Shown one piece after another: positions 44,579 through 53,360 of a stretch of 64,000 bases of DNA. The notes under the pieces were generated by a model. The model saw only the letters and a list, made by a program, of their open reading frames with translations, searched no databases and was not told the origin of the DNA. Position 1 is the first letter of the stretch, and the number at the start of each line of letters is the position of its first letter. Source of the stretch: Actinomadura luteofluorescens (GTDB taxonomy: Bacteria > Actinomycetota > Actinomycetes > Streptosporangiales > Streptosporangiaceae); NCBI RefSeq assembly GCF_013409365.1, contig NZ_JACCBA010000001.1:4588001-4652000 (forward strand), given 5' to 3'. Made by a program: the position numbers and the translations under genes.

Positions 44579-44980
44579 ATGCGGATCGGAGAGCTGAGCC
44601 GCCGGACGGGCGTCAGGGCCCATCAGTTGCGGTACTACGAGGCGCAGGGCCTGCTGGAGGCGGATCGCGGCACGAACGGGTACCGCGAGTACGACGACGC
44701 GGCCGTGGTGCGGGTGAAGCAGATCCGGCACCTGCTCGGTGCCGGACTGTCCTCCGAGGACATCGCGTATCTGCTGCCCTGCGCGGTCGGCGAGGCGCCG
44801 GAGCTGCTCGGGTGCCCCGAACTGCTGGACGCGATGCGGACGCGGATGCGGCGACTCGACGATCAGATGGAGAGGCTCGCTCGATCCCGCGACGCTCTCG
44901 CCGGCTACATCGACGCCGCCGAGCGAACGGACGGCGAGGCGCCTCCCCTCTTCGCGTGCGTCGAGCCCCTTTCCGCCTGA
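44579..44980 (+). CDS. MerR-family regulator, divergent from imine reductase
   Basis: A 133-residue MerR protein: MRIGELSRRTGVRAHQLRYYEAQGLL with the NGYREYDDAAVVRV wing, then a coiled coil (MRTRMRRLDDQMERLARSRDAL). Two Cys in PCAVGEAPELLGC and one near the C terminus (FACVEP) could sense metals or thiols, but the pattern is not a known metal site. GAGGA precedes the ATG. It probably activates the divergent reductase gene. Confidence 0.85.
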   Translation: MRIGELSRRTGVRAHQLRYYEAQGLLEADRGTNGYREYDDAAVVRVKQIRHLLGAGLSSEDIAYLLPCAVGEAPELLGCPELLDAMRTRMRRLDDQMERLARSRDALAGYIDAAERTDGEAPPLFACVEPLSA

Positions 44981-44992
44981 GACGCCGTGCGG

Positions 44993-45574
44993 CTAGCGGT
45001 AGCCGCGTCTGAGCAGGTGGTCGGCCCCCGCCTCGAAGCCTTCGGGGGTGAGCAGTGCGAAGCCGAAGGCGTCGGCGAGGCGGTCGGTGACGTTGAAGGC
45101 GGCGCAGACCGCGAGCGCGTCCTCGATCTGCCTGGGTGAGGCGCCTGCGGCCAGCACTTCCCGCATGTCCTCCGCGCCGATCGTTCCTTCACGCGTCAGT
45201 TTGCCGAGCATCCGCAGGGTGGCCCGGAGCGGCTCCTCGATGGGGGCGGATTCCAGGTCGGCCAGCACGGCCGCCACGCGTGGTCCGTCCTGGTACGCGC
45301 GGCTTGCGGTCGCGGTGTGGGCGCGGACGCAGAACGCGGTCTCGTTCACCTGGGAGACGAAGGCCGCCATCAGCTCCCGGTCGCCCACCGACCAGTCGGA
45401 GGGCCCGCGCATCGCCTCATGGGTGAACGCCTTGGCCCGGGCGCCGTAGAAGTCGGGACGGTAGAAGACCAGCTTGGCGGCGTCGGGCACCGGGTGCCTG
45501 GAGATCAGTCGGATGAGCGCGAACAGCAGCTTGGTCTTGGGGCTGTAGCCGTGGTCGAGGATGTCAAGCCGCAT
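44993..45574 (-). CDS. Carboxymuconolactone decarboxylase-family (AhpD-like) protein
   Basis: A 193-residue protein with the AhpD-like helical core. The active-site segment NETAFCVRAHTATA keeps Glu, one Cys and His, but the first Cys of the classical ExxCxxCxxxH is missing, so a disulfide reductase role is doubtful. It overlaps the next upstream gene by 11 nt and is probably cotranscribed with it. Confidence 0.75.
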   Translation of the reverse strand: MRLDILDHGYSPKTKLLFALIRLISRHPVPDAAKLVFYRPDFYGARAKAFTHEAMRGPSDWSVGDRELMAAFVSQVNETAFCVRAHTATASRAYQDGPRVAAVLADLESAPIEEPLRATLRMLGKLTREGTIGAEDMREVLAAGASPRQIEDALAVCAAFNVTDRLADAFGFALLTPEGFEAGADHLLRRGYR

Positions 45575-45899
45575 GCTCGGGCCTCCCCTTGCCGGTCGCT
45601 TCGGCCAGGGCCGCCAGGCCGGCCTCGTACAGCCGGGCCGAGTGGCCGACCGCGGCGCAGACCACCAGCTCGAACACCTGGTCCTCGGTGAGGCCCGATG
45701 CCTTCGCCGCCGCCAGGTCCGCCTCGGTGACCTGCGCGGGGCTGCCGACGACCTTGCCGATCAGTGCGTCCAGCGCCGGGGGGAGGCCCTCATTGCCGAA
45801 GGCACGCGCCCGCTGCTGCGTGGATGCCCTCCCCTTGCCGCTCAGTAGGCGATCCACCAGGGCTCGGTGCGCTGCGCGCTTCCGGTCCTCGTTCGCCAT
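45564..45899 (-). CDS. Small carboxymuconolactone decarboxylase-like protein
   Basis: A 111-residue protein. SGLTEDQVFELVVCAAVGHSARLYEAGLAALAE matches the CMD helical hairpin, with a single Cys. The partner downstream is a larger member of the same family, so the two may form a heteromer. ATG 45899 has GAGGGAGGGG upstream. Confidence 0.7.
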   Translation of the reverse strand: MANEDRKRAAHRALVDRLLSGKGRASTQQRARAFGNEGLPPALDALIGKVVGSPAQVTEADLAAAKASGLTEDQVFELVVCAAVGHSARLYEAGLAALAEATGKGRPEHAA

Positions 45900-46043
45900 G
45901 GCCCCTCCCTCGCATTCGTCCGTCCTCATGAACAAGACGATCGGCAGCCTGCCGAACAAGACATCCGGCCGGACACAGTCGAGTCATTTCCGGGCACCGG
46001 CACGCCACACAGACACTCCGGTGGCCGGTGCTGCCGGTACCGG

Positions 46044-46610
46044 TCAGCTCTTGAGGGTGCTGGTGCGGCGGTCGAGGATGGTCAGGGTCTCCTCGCACCA
46101 GCGGAGGTTCTCGCGCTCGAACGCCAGGCCGCGCATGAGGGTGAGGTAGGGGCCGATGCGGTCGGCGGTGGCCAGGTAGTCCTCTTCGGTGCGGCCGTTC
46201 AGGAAGCGGGCCTGGAGCCGCTCGAAGCGGGCGATCTTGGATTCTGCCCAGGACCGGCGCTCCCGCAGAGCGGCCATGACGGCCTCGGCGTCCCCCGCGT
46301 CCACCGCCTGGACCTGCACCATCAGCTCCTCGCGCATCGCGCCGGGGCGCGGGGGCCTGGCGGTGAACTCGTGCAGGGCGCGGCGGCCGGCCTCGGTGAG
46401 GGAGAACAGGCGCTTGTTGGGACGGCGTTCCTGCTGGACGACCCGCGCCTGGATCAGTCCGTCGGCGGCCATCTTGTCGAGCTCCCGGTAGAGCTGCTGG
46501 GGGGTGGCCATCCAGAAGTTGGCCACGCCGGCGTCGAAGCTCTTGGACAGGTCGTACCCGGACGCCTCACCTTCCAGAAGCGTGGCGAGGACCGCGTTCC
46601 GCAACGACAT
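46044..46610 (-). CDS. PadR-family regulator (Vir subfamily layout)
   Basis: A 188-residue PadR regulator with the winged helix (LRNAVLATLLEGEASGYDLSKSFD, then PQQLYRELDKM, FSLTEAGRRAL) and a longer C-terminal helical dimerisation domain. The ATG at 46610 follows TACGCT by 7 nt, a leaderless start. It is divergent from an NTF2-like gene, with a palindrome between them. Confidence 0.85.
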   Translation of the reverse strand: MSLRNAVLATLLEGEASGYDLSKSFDAGVANFWMATPQQLYRELDKMAADGLIQARVVQQERRPNKRLFSLTEAGRRALHEFTARPPRPGAMREELMVQVQAVDAGDAEAVMAALRERRSWAESKIARFERLQARFLNGRTEEDYLATADRIGPYLTLMRGLAFERENLRWCEETLTILDRRTSTLKS

Positions 46611-46695
46611 GGTTCCGAGCGTATCGGCCCGTGATCGCCGCCACGCCGCCGCCCGGTGGACGGCCTCCCGCGACGCGGCTAGTGTAATTTGCACC

Positions 46696-46713
46696 TATTC
46701 AACAAGTTGGATA
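46696..46713. promoter_or_regulatory. Probable PadR operator between padR and NTF2-like gene
   Basis: TATTCAAC-AA-GTTGGATA, an 18-bp near-perfect palindrome (7 of 8 pairs), 16 nt before the NTF2-like start and ~85 bp upstream of the PadR start. Confidence 0.6.
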
Positions 46714-46728
46714 CCTCGGGGGTGTCGC

Positions 46729-47121
46729 ATGCATCCGTTCAGGCGAGCGGTGGAGGCCGGGGACACGGCGGCGATCGCGGGCCTGCTGGCCGACGACGCC
46801 GTGTTCACCAGCCCCGTCGTGTTCCGGCCGTACCACGGCAAGGCCATCACGGCGGCGATCGTGCGAGCCGCGGCGCGGGTGTTCGAGGACATCCGCTACG
46901 TGCGGGAGATCGTCGGCGCGGACGGCCGCGACCACGCGCTCCTGTTCCAGGCGACCGTGAACGGCCGCGAGGTGCACGGGTGCGACTTCCTCCACCTGGA
47001 CGAGGACGGCCTGATCGACGAGCTGACGGTGATGGTGCGCCCGCTGTCGGGGGCCACCGCGCTGGCCGAGGCGATGGGCGCGCAGTTCGAGCAGATCGAG
47101 CGCGAGGTCCTCAGCTCCTGA
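46729..47121 (+). CDS. NTF2/SnoaL-like protein
   Basis: A 130-residue protein with the NTF2-like cone fold pattern (FRRAVEAGDTAAIAGLLADDAVFTSPVVF, then HALLFQATVNGREVHGCDFLHLDEDGLIDELTVMVRPL). Many such proteins are small isomerases, cyclases or hydrolases; the pocket residues do not tell which. It is divergent from PadR and is the likely target of repression. Confidence 0.75.
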   Translation: MHPFRRAVEAGDTAAIAGLLADDAVFTSPVVFRPYHGKAITAAIVRAAARVFEDIRYVREIVGADGRDHALLFQATVNGREVHGCDFLHLDEDGLIDELTVMVRPLSGATALAEAMGAQFEQIEREVLSS

Positions 47122-47147
47122 ACCGCCCCCGCGCGCCGGCGCCGGGG

Positions 47148-47153
47148 TACGCT
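47148..47153 (+). promoter_or_regulatory. -10 box of a leaderless promoter
   Basis: TACGCT ends 7 nt before ATG 47161. Confidence 0.5.
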
Positions 47154-47160
47154 GCGCGGC

Positions 47161-47610
47161 ATGCGGGGAGACGACCGTCCTGCTCGGGTCGAGGACGTGC
47201 ACGAGCTGGCACAGGGAATGCCGCACGTCACGGTGGAGTACGGCAAGAGCGGGAACGCCGTCTACCAAGTGGGACGCAAGTCGTTCGTGTTCTTCCGCAC
47301 CCCTCGTCCCGACGCGGGCGACCCCGCCACGGGCGAGCGCTACCCGGACGTGATCGTCTTCTGGGTGCCTTCCGAGTCCGACAAGGAAGCCCTGGTGCAG
47401 GACCGGGCGTCGCCGTTCTTCACGACCCCGCATTTCAACGGCCACCGCTCGGTGCTCGTGCGGGCGTGCCGCCTCGGCGAGCTCACGCTGCGGGAACTCA
47501 CCGAGGTCGTCCAGGACGCGTGGCTCTCGCAGGCGTCGCGCAGGCGCGGGGAGGCCTGGCTCCGCGACCATCCGGCCGCTGATCCTCAGGTGCCGCCCCA
47601 CCGGTCCTGA
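47161..47610 (+). CDS. MmcQ/YjbR-family DNA-binding-like protein
   Basis: A 149-residue protein of the MmcQ/YjbR family, recognisable from GNAVYQVGRKSFVFFRTPRPD, FTTPHFNGHRSVLVRAC and the C-terminal VVQDAWLSQASRR. The fold resembles a double-wing DNA-binding module, but the role in this family is not established. The start is leaderless-type. Confidence 0.75.
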   Translation: MRGDDRPARVEDVHELAQGMPHVTVEYGKSGNAVYQVGRKSFVFFRTPRPDAGDPATGERYPDVIVFWVPSESDKEALVQDRASPFFTTPHFNGHRSVLVRACRLGELTLRELTEVVQDAWLSQASRRRGEAWLRDHPAADPQVPPHRS

Positions 47611-47723
47611 AAAGATCTGAGAATTCTCCGCCGCGGACGTCGAGAACGCGGGACCGGCTCCGTCCCAGGGTACGAGCAGCCGAGAACGGCCCGCTCGACG
47701 ACACCGGCACAGGAGCGACGACC

Positions 47724-48221
47724 ATGGAGCAGAACGAGATCGACGAGATCCTCGACCGCCCGTACAGCAGGGAGCTGCTGGCCCGCGACCTGACCCGGCT
47801 GGCCTACGTCGCCAAGGACGGCACGCCCCGCAACGTGCCGATCGGGTTCACCTGGAACGGCTCGGAGATCGTCATGTGCACCGCGACGAACGCCCCGAAG
47901 CTGCGCGCCCTGCGGCATCGCCCCGAGGTCGCGCTGACCATCGACACCGAGGTCCACCCGCCGAAGATCCTGCTCATCCGGGGGCGCGCCGAACTCGACG
48001 TCGTCGACGGCATCCCGGAGGAGTACCTCCAGATGAACGGCAGCTACGAGATGACGGCCGAGCAGCGTGTCGAGTGGGAGGCCGGGGTCCGCTCGCTCTA
48101 CGACGGCATGGTCCGGATCGTCGTCACCCCGACCTGGGTGAAGCTCATCGACTTCGAGACGACCCTGCCCACCGCGGTGGAGGAACTGGTCCGGCGACAG
48201 GCCGAACGCCAGAACGCCTGA
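47724..48221 (+). CDS. Pyridoxamine 5'-phosphate oxidase-like flavin/F420-binding protein
   Basis: A 165-residue split-barrel protein (YSRELLARDLTRLAYVAKDGTPRNVPIGFTWNGSEIVMCTATNAPKLRALRHRPEVALTID). It lacks the specific pyridoxamine-phosphate oxidase residues, so a flavin- or F420-dependent reductase is more likely in an actinomycete. AGGAG lies upstream of the ATG. Confidence 0.75.
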   Translation: MEQNEIDEILDRPYSRELLARDLTRLAYVAKDGTPRNVPIGFTWNGSEIVMCTATNAPKLRALRHRPEVALTIDTEVHPPKILLIRGRAELDVVDGIPEEYLQMNGSYEMTAEQRVEWEAGVRSLYDGMVRIVVTPTWVKLIDFETTLPTAVEELVRRQAERQNA

Positions 48222-48240
48222 ACGCCTGAAGGAGAAGACG

Positions 48241-48648
48241 ATGGCCAAATACCTGCTGCTCAAGCACTACCGGGGTGCGCCCGCGGCGGTCAACGACGTG
48301 CAGATGGACCAGTGGACCACGGAGGAGCTCACGGCCCACGTCCAGTACATGGAGGATTTCGTCGCGCGGCTGGAGGCCACCGGCGAGTACGTCGAGAACC
48401 AGGCGCTCTCCCCGCAGGGCACGTTCGTCCGCTCGGACGGCGAGGGCCGCCCGCCCGTCACCGACGGCCCGTTCGCGGAGACCAAGGACCTGATCGCCGG
48501 CTGGATGGTGATCGACGTCGAGAGCTACGAGCGCGCGCTCGAGGTGGCCGCCGAACTGTCCGCGGCGCCCGGCGCGGGCGGGAGGCCGGTCCAGGAGTGG
48601 CTCGAGCTGCGGCCGTTCTACACCGCGATGTGCACCGTGACCGAGTGA
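48241..48648 (+). CDS. DGPF/YCII-domain protein, partner of ECF42 sigma factor
   Basis: A 135-residue YCII-related protein with the DGPFAETKDLIAGW motif. Proteins with this DGPF motif are typically encoded beside ECF42 sigma factors and are part of their regulon. Its stop overlaps the start of the sigma gene (GTGA), so they are translationally coupled. AAGGAGAAG precedes the ATG. Confidence 0.85.
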   Translation: MAKYLLLKHYRGAPAAVNDVQMDQWTTEELTAHVQYMEDFVARLEATGEYVENQALSPQGTFVRSDGEGRPPVTDGPFAETKDLIAGWMVIDVESYERALEVAAELSAAPGAGGRPVQEWLELRPFYTAMCTVTE

Positions 48649-49790
48649 ACCCGTCGCTCGTGCGCGAGCTCGTGCCCGCGGTGATCGGAGTGCTGGTCCG
48701 CCGCGGCGCCGACTTCGCGTCCGCCGAGGACGCCGTGCAGGAAGCCCTGATCCGCGCGCTGGAGACCTGGCCGGACGATCCGCCGCGCGATGCGAAGGCC
48801 TGGCTCGTCGCCGCCGCGTGGCGCAAGTTCCTCGACGCCGCCCGCGCCGAGAAGTCGCGGCGGGGAAGGGAACAGACCGTGAAGGTCGAGCCGCCGGCAG
48901 GACCGGTGCCGGGCACGGACGACTCGCTGTGGCTCTACTTCCTGTGCGCGCACCCGTCCCTGTCCCCAGGTTCGGCCGCCGCGCTGACGCTGCGCGCGGT
49001 CGGCGGCCTGACGACGCGGCAGATCGCGGCGGCCTACCTCGTCCCCGAGGCGACCATGGCGCAGCGGATCAGCCGGGCCAAGCGGAGCATCGCGGGGCTG
49101 CCGCTCGACCGGCCCGGCGACCTGGCGACGGTGCTGCGGGTCCTGTACCTCGTCTTCAACGAGGGATACGGCGGGGACGTCGATCTGGTGGCCGAGGCGA
49201 TCCGCCTGACCCGCCAGCTCGCCGCCTCCACCGACGAGCCCGAGGTCGCGGGCCTGCTGGCGCTGATGCTGCTGCACCATGCGCGGCGCGCGTCCCGCCT
49301 CGGCCCGGGCGGACGCCTGGTGCCGCTCGGTGAGCAGGACCGGTCCCGTTGGGACACCGGCCTCATCGCCGAGGGCGTGACGATCCTCCAGGCGGCGCTC
49401 GCCCGCGACCGGCTGGGCGAATACCAGGCGCAGGCCGCGATCGCCGCCCTGCACGCGGATGCCCCGGCCGCCGCCGAGACGGACTGGGTGCAGATCGTGG
49501 AGTGGTACGACGAACTGCTGCACCTCACCGGCAGCCCGGTGGTGCGCCTCAACCGCGCGGTCGCGGTCGGCGAGGCCGACGGCCCGCAGGCGGGCCTGGC
49601 GGAGCTGAGCAAGGTGGATCCGGGCCTGCCCCGCTTCACCGCCGTACGCGCCTACCTCCTCGAACGCGCGGGCGATCTTGCGCGGGCCGCCGAGCTGTAC
49701 GCCGAGGCTTCCCGCGCGGCCACCAGCTTGCCGGAGCGAGACCACCTGACCCGCGAGGCGGCGCGGGTGCGGCAGGCACTGCGCTCCTAG
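48645..49790 (+). CDS. ECF42-type RNA polymerase sigma factor
   Basis: A 381-residue sigma factor, about twice the usual ECF size. Region 2 (SAEDAVQEALIRALETWPDDPPRDAKAWLVAAAWRKFLDAAR) and region 4 (LTLRAVGGLTTRQIAAAYLVPEATMAQRISRAKRSI) are followed by a ~200-residue helical C-terminal extension with TPR-like repeats (EGYGG, GRLVPLGEQDRSRWD, LYLLERAGDLARAAELYAEA). This is the ECF42/DUF6596 architecture, which uses the extension instead of an anti-sigma factor. It is coupled to the upstream DGPF gene. Confidence 0.88.
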   Translation: MNPSLVRELVPAVIGVLVRRGADFASAEDAVQEALIRALETWPDDPPRDAKAWLVAAAWRKFLDAARAEKSRRGREQTVKVEPPAGPVPGTDDSLWLYFLCAHPSLSPGSAAALTLRAVGGLTTRQIAAAYLVPEATMAQRISRAKRSIAGLPLDRPGDLATVLRVLYLVFNEGYGGDVDLVAEAIRLTRQLAASTDEPEVAGLLALMLLHHARRASRLGPGGRLVPLGEQDRSRWDTGLIAEGVTILQAALARDRLGEYQAQAAIAALHADAPAAAETDWVQIVEWYDELLHLTGSPVVRLNRAVAVGEADGPQAGLAELSKVDPGLPRFTAVRAYLLERAGDLARAAELYAEASRAATSLPERDHLTREAARVRQALRS

Positions 49791-49804
49791 CCGGTCACCA
49801 GTTC

Positions 49805-50242
49805 TCAGCCGTCAGCCCGCTTCGTGTAGATGATGTCGAAGTCGTGCTCCCAGGTCTCGTTGTCCAGGGACTTCTCCCAGGCCGCCTGGATGCCGCGGCC
49901 GTCGGCACTGAGCGTTCCGGTGAAGCGCTGATCGAACCCGGGGGCTTCCCGCCACATCTTCCAGACGCCGCCGTCGAAGGACATCCGGTAGACGCGGGAC
50001 ACGCCCCGCGAGTCGTAGTACAGGACGGTGTAGAGGCCGGACGAGTCGTCGAGGCCGACGAGCTGGGTGGCGGTGGGTGCGGGCGGCGGGGGCTGCGACC
50101 TGATGCGCAGGAAGGCGCCGCCCTCCAGCCGGTCGATGGTCACCCGGCCCCGCGCGTCGCCGAACTGCGGGACCTCGGCCGTCCACTCGCCGAGCAGGAC
50201 GTCCAGCGCTTCCAACGCCGGATTCGGTGGCATCGTCGCCAT
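49805..50242 (-). CDS. DUF1579-like lipocalin-fold protein
   Basis: A 145-residue all-beta protein (LDVLLGEWTAEVPQFGDARGRVTIDRLEGGAFLRIRS, YTVLYYDSRGVSRVYRMSFDGGVWKMWRE). The LLGEW start and strand pattern fit DUF1579/THAP4-type nitrobindin-like barrels, but there is no clear haem-binding His. ATG 50242 has GGAGGAGAGG upstream. It converges with the ECF42 gene. Confidence 0.7.
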   Translation of the reverse strand: MATMPPNPALEALDVLLGEWTAEVPQFGDARGRVTIDRLEGGAFLRIRSQPPPPAPTATQLVGLDDSSGLYTVLYYDSRGVSRVYRMSFDGGVWKMWREAPGFDQRFTGTLSADGRGIQAAWEKSLDNETWEHDFDIIYTKRADG

Positions 50243-50403
50243 CGCCTCTCCTCCGGTTGCCGTGATCGGCCGGAACGCATCGGACAGGACCGGCCGCCTC
50301 GGGTCTCGCTCGTATTCTTTCCCGCCACCGGACGACCGGGAAGGACCCGCGCGTGAGGCGACGGACCCGACCGTGGCCGAGACCGCCGCCCTGGTCGGCC
50401 CCC

Positions 50404-50688
50404 TCAGGAACGGAGAGAGCCTTGGTCGGAGTGCTCGAACGGCCTGCGCGCCGAGGCCGTTCCCTGGCGCGGTGCCCCGGTCCACCGGCCGATCAAGGCG
50501 GCCAGCCGTGGCATGACCAGGTTCACCATGACCGTGACGAGCACCCCGCTGATGACCGCCGCGCGGGCCGCCATCGGCAGCGCGGCGAGCAGGTCGCCGA
50601 AGAGCGCGAGCAGCACCATCACCACGGCGAACGCCACCAGCCACGCCGCGAGGGTCATCGCGAGCCGGGCCCGCACCGCGGCGTTCAC
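50404..50688 (-). CDS. Small two-helix membrane protein
   Basis: A 94-residue protein with two membrane helices (LAMTLAAWLVAFAVVMVLLALFG and AARAAVISGVLVTVMVNLVMPRLAAL), similar in shape to DUF2798 proteins. The GTG at 50688 overlaps the stop of a 25-codon open frame (GTGA), so its translation is probably coupled. It is divergent from a LysR gene. Confidence 0.65.
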   Translation of the reverse strand: MNAAVRARLAMTLAAWLVAFAVVMVLLALFGDLLAALPMAARAAVISGVLVTVMVNLVMPRLAALIGRWTGAPRQGTASARRPFEHSDQGSLRS

Positions 50689-50762
50689 CGCCGGCCGCCC
50701 TTCCGCACGGCCGCGGTCACGCCCTCGAAGGTCATGAACTCCGGCACCGTCAGCACGTCCAT
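50685..50762 (-). CDS. 25-residue micro-ORF with strong ribosome-binding site
   Basis: MDVLTVPEFMTFEGVTAAVR then KGGRR and stop. GGAGG lies 7 nt before the ATG, far better than anything before the downstream membrane gene, which it overlaps by 4 nt. It could be a leader peptide or simply a translational starter. Confidence 0.5.
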   Translation of the reverse strand: MDVLTVPEFMTFEGVTAAVRKGGRR

Positions 50763-50851
50763 TGGTCGTCCTCCCTGCGTTCCGATTGCCTCGGTTCGAC
50801 GCTAGGACGGCGACGGGTGATAAGTCCAAGACAGGCTTGCGCTGGCTGTAA

Positions 50852-50857
50852 TAGCGT
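50852..50857 (+). promoter_or_regulatory. -10 box of leaderless LysR promoter
   Basis: TAGCGT ends 6 nt before ATG 50864. Confidence 0.45.
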
Positions 50858-50863
50858 CTGCTT

Positions 50864-51772
50864 ATGGAACTTCGGCAGCTCGGGTACTTCGTCGCCGTCG
50901 CCGAGGAACGCCACTTCACCCGCGCGGCCGAGCGCGTCCAGGTGGCCCAGCCGGCGGTCAGCCAGCAGATCCGCCGCCTGGAGGCCGAGGTGGGCGAGCC
51001 GCTGTTCCGGCGCGACCGGCGCTCCGTCGCGCTGACCGCCGCCGGGGAGGCGCTGCTCCCGCACGCCCGCGCCATGCTCGCCGAGGCCGCCAACGCCAAG
51101 GAGTCGATCGCCGCGCTGTCCGGGCTGCTCACCGGCAGCCTCGCGGTCGGGCTGGTCCAGCCGCTGCCCGACCAGCGGGTGCTCGCCCTGCTGGGCGCCT
51201 TCCACCGCCGCCATCCGCGGATCCGCCTCACCCTCCGCGAGGACGAGACCGACGGCCTGATCGCCGCCTTGACCACCGGCGAGCTCGACGCGGCCATCGT
51301 CGGCCAGGGCCCCGCCGACCCCCCGCTCGCCGCCGAGATGACCCCGCACGTGATCGCCCGGGAGGACGTCGTGGTCGCCCTGCACCCCGACCACCCCCTC
51401 GCGGCCCGGGACTCCCTCACCCTCCACGATTTGCGGGAGGAGCCGCTGGTGACGGCGCCCCGCACCAGCAAGCTCCGCACCAACATCGAGGCCGCCTGCG
51501 GCCGGTTCGGCTTCGTCCCGAACGTGGTCGCCGAGACCCGTGACCTGACCCTCGTGCGCCAGCTCGTCCTGCAGCGGATCGGCCTTGCCGTCCTCCCCGA
51601 ATCCGCGCTCCAAGGCCCACCCGTGCTCGCCCGTGTCCCGCTCGCCCGTCCGTCGCTGGAGCGCCGGATCGTCCTCGCCGCCCGTCCCCACCACGCCAGC
51701 CCCGCCGGCCGAGCCTTCCTCGCCATGGCGCACCGCCGCCTCCTGCCCGACCAGCCCGGCACGGTGACGTGA
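50864..51772 (+). CDS. LysR-family transcriptional regulator
   Basis: A 302-residue LysR protein. The N-terminal helix-turn-helix is MELRQLGYFVAVAEERHFTRAAERVQVAQPAVSQQIRRLE, and the effector-binding domain has two lobes from residue ~90. It is divergent from the micro-ORF/membrane protein pair, its likely target. The effector is unknown. Confidence 0.92.
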   Translation: MELRQLGYFVAVAEERHFTRAAERVQVAQPAVSQQIRRLEAEVGEPLFRRDRRSVALTAAGEALLPHARAMLAEAANAKESIAALSGLLTGSLAVGLVQPLPDQRVLALLGAFHRRHPRIRLTLREDETDGLIAALTTGELDAAIVGQGPADPPLAAEMTPHVIAREDVVVALHPDHPLAARDSLTLHDLREEPLVTAPRTSKLRTNIEAACGRFGFVPNVVAETRDLTLVRQLVLQRIGLAVLPESALQGPPVLARVPLARPSLERRIVLAARPHHASPAGRAFLAMAHRRLLPDQPGTVT

Positions 51773-51974
51773 CGAAACGCTGAGTGGGCGTTCCGCGCCG
51801 GAACCGTTCCTCAACCAGCGGCGGCCTGCGCACCCGGGTACGGCGCCAGACCCGCCTCACCCCGTCCGCCTGCCGCGCACGCTTCGCCGCGTCGAGACCC
51901 GGGTTCTGAGCGGCAACGTCCTGCCGCATTGATCGGCCGTTCCTGCCAACCATCCATGCTCCCTGCGGCGTTCA

Positions 51975-52484
51975 ATGGGCGTGAGTGAACCGACGCAGGA
52001 AGCCGCGTACATCTCGTTCGCGGCCGCAGCGTGGAAACGCCACTACGGCTTGGCCACGTTGCTGACCGGCGACGCCCACCGCGCCGAAGAGCTCCTCCAG
52101 GACTGCCTGGTGAAGCTGTACGTGCGCTGGCGCCGGGTGGCCGACGGCGATCCGGACGCCTACCTGAAACGGATGCTGGTCAACGGCAACGTCAGCTGGT
52201 GGCGGCGCAGACGGCGCGAGGTGCTGACCGAGGCCCCCGAACGCCTCGACGTGCGCTCGAACTCCCCGCGGGAACCGGACGACGAGCTGCGCCGGGCGCT
52301 GCTCGCCCTGCCCCGCCAGCAGCGCGCCGTCGTCGTGCTGCGCCATTACGCCGACATGACGGAGGCGGCGGCCGCCGAACTTCTCGGGTGCTCCGTCGGC
52401 ACCGTCAAGAGCCAGCACTCCCGGGCGATGAAACGGCTCCGTTCGACGCTCGCCCTTCCGCAGACCGAGGAGATCACACGATGA
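51975..52484 (+). CDS. SigE70-family ECF sigma factor
   Basis: A 169-residue short ECF sigma factor. Region 2 is AAWKRHYGLATLLTGDAHRAEELLQDCLVKLYVRWRR and region 4 is LPRQQRAVVVLRHYADMTEAAAAELLGCSVGTVKSQHSRAMKRL. The gene overlaps the next by ATGA. GTG 51981 is an alternative start; neither has a clear ribosome-binding site. Confidence 0.85.
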   Translation: MGVSEPTQEAAYISFAAAAWKRHYGLATLLTGDAHRAEELLQDCLVKLYVRWRRVADGDPDAYLKRMLVNGNVSWWRRRRREVLTEAPERLDVRSNSPREPDDELRRALLALPRQQRAVVVLRHYADMTEAAAAELLGCSVGTVKSQHSRAMKRLRSTLALPQTEEITR

Positions 52485-53323
52485 GCGAGGAACAGCTGAG
52501 CCGGATGCTGCGGTCGGCGACCGACGGGCACCCGGTCCCCGACGCGCCGATCGAGACCGTGACGCACCGCGGCCGGCGCGCCAGGCGCAGGCGCCGCGCG
52601 GCCGCCGGCGCGCTCGGCGCCGGTGCGGCCGCGCTGGTCGTGGCCGCCGCCACCGTCGGCGCGAACCTCGCCTCCGGCGACGACGGCCAAGTGATCACAC
52701 CCGGACGCGGCGGCGATGTCACCCTGGCCGGGGCGACCGAGGCCACAGCGGGCACGACGTTCCACGTGAAACTCACCTGGACGCTGAGCGCGCGCGGACG
52801 GCGCGAAACGGTGGAGACCTATCAGGGCGCGTTCGACGCCCCCAAACGGCGCGGCTACCTGCGCGGTCCCGGATCGGCGCCGATAGAGCAGCGCTTCATC
52901 GGCGACGACCGCTACGTGCGGCGCGGCAGCGCCTGGCGCAAGATCGACCATGGGCTGAACGGCTTGACGCGCGGCACCACCGGCCCGCTGGAGCTGACCG
53001 CCGATCCCGGCCGGATGCTGCGGATGCTGACCACGTTCGGAACGGTGACGCCCCAGGGCCGGTCGGGGAGCGGGGCGGCGGCGGTGCAGACCTACGCCTT
53101 CTCCCACGCGGCGCGTCCCTCAGAGGGTTCGCCGGCCGGGACGCGGATCACGGGGACGGTGACGATCGGGAACGCGACGCACAAGATCCAGAAGATCGTG
53201 CAGACGACCGTCATCGCCGGTGCGGATCCCGAGATCGCCGACCGGGACCCCGTCCGCTTCACCTCCGTCACCGAGTTCTCCGACTACGGGACGCCGGTGC
53301 GGGTCACGCGTCCGCCCCTGTAG
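52481..53323 (+). CDS. Membrane protein cotranscribed with ECF sigma factor (probable anti-sigma)
   Basis: A 280-residue protein. The N terminus (~60 residues) ends in a very basic HRGRRARRRRR stretch, followed by one membrane helix (AAGALGAGAAALVVAAATVGANLA) and a ~190-residue extracytoplasmic domain. It has no zinc-finger motif, but its position and topology suit the regulator of the upstream sigma factor. ATG overlaps the sigma stop. Confidence 0.75.
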   Translation: MSEEQLSRMLRSATDGHPVPDAPIETVTHRGRRARRRRRAAAGALGAGAAALVVAAATVGANLASGDDGQVITPGRGGDVTLAGATEATAGTTFHVKLTWTLSARGRRETVETYQGAFDAPKRRGYLRGPGSAPIEQRFIGDDRYVRRGSAWRKIDHGLNGLTRGTTGPLELTADPGRMLRMLTTFGTVTPQGRSGSGAAAVQTYAFSHAARPSEGSPAGTRITGTVTIGNATHKIQKIVQTTVIAGADPEIADRDPVRFTSVTEFSDYGTPVRVTRPPL

Positions 53324-53360
53324 GCCGACCGCGAGCCGGGCCGGGGCCGCCGGGACGCGG

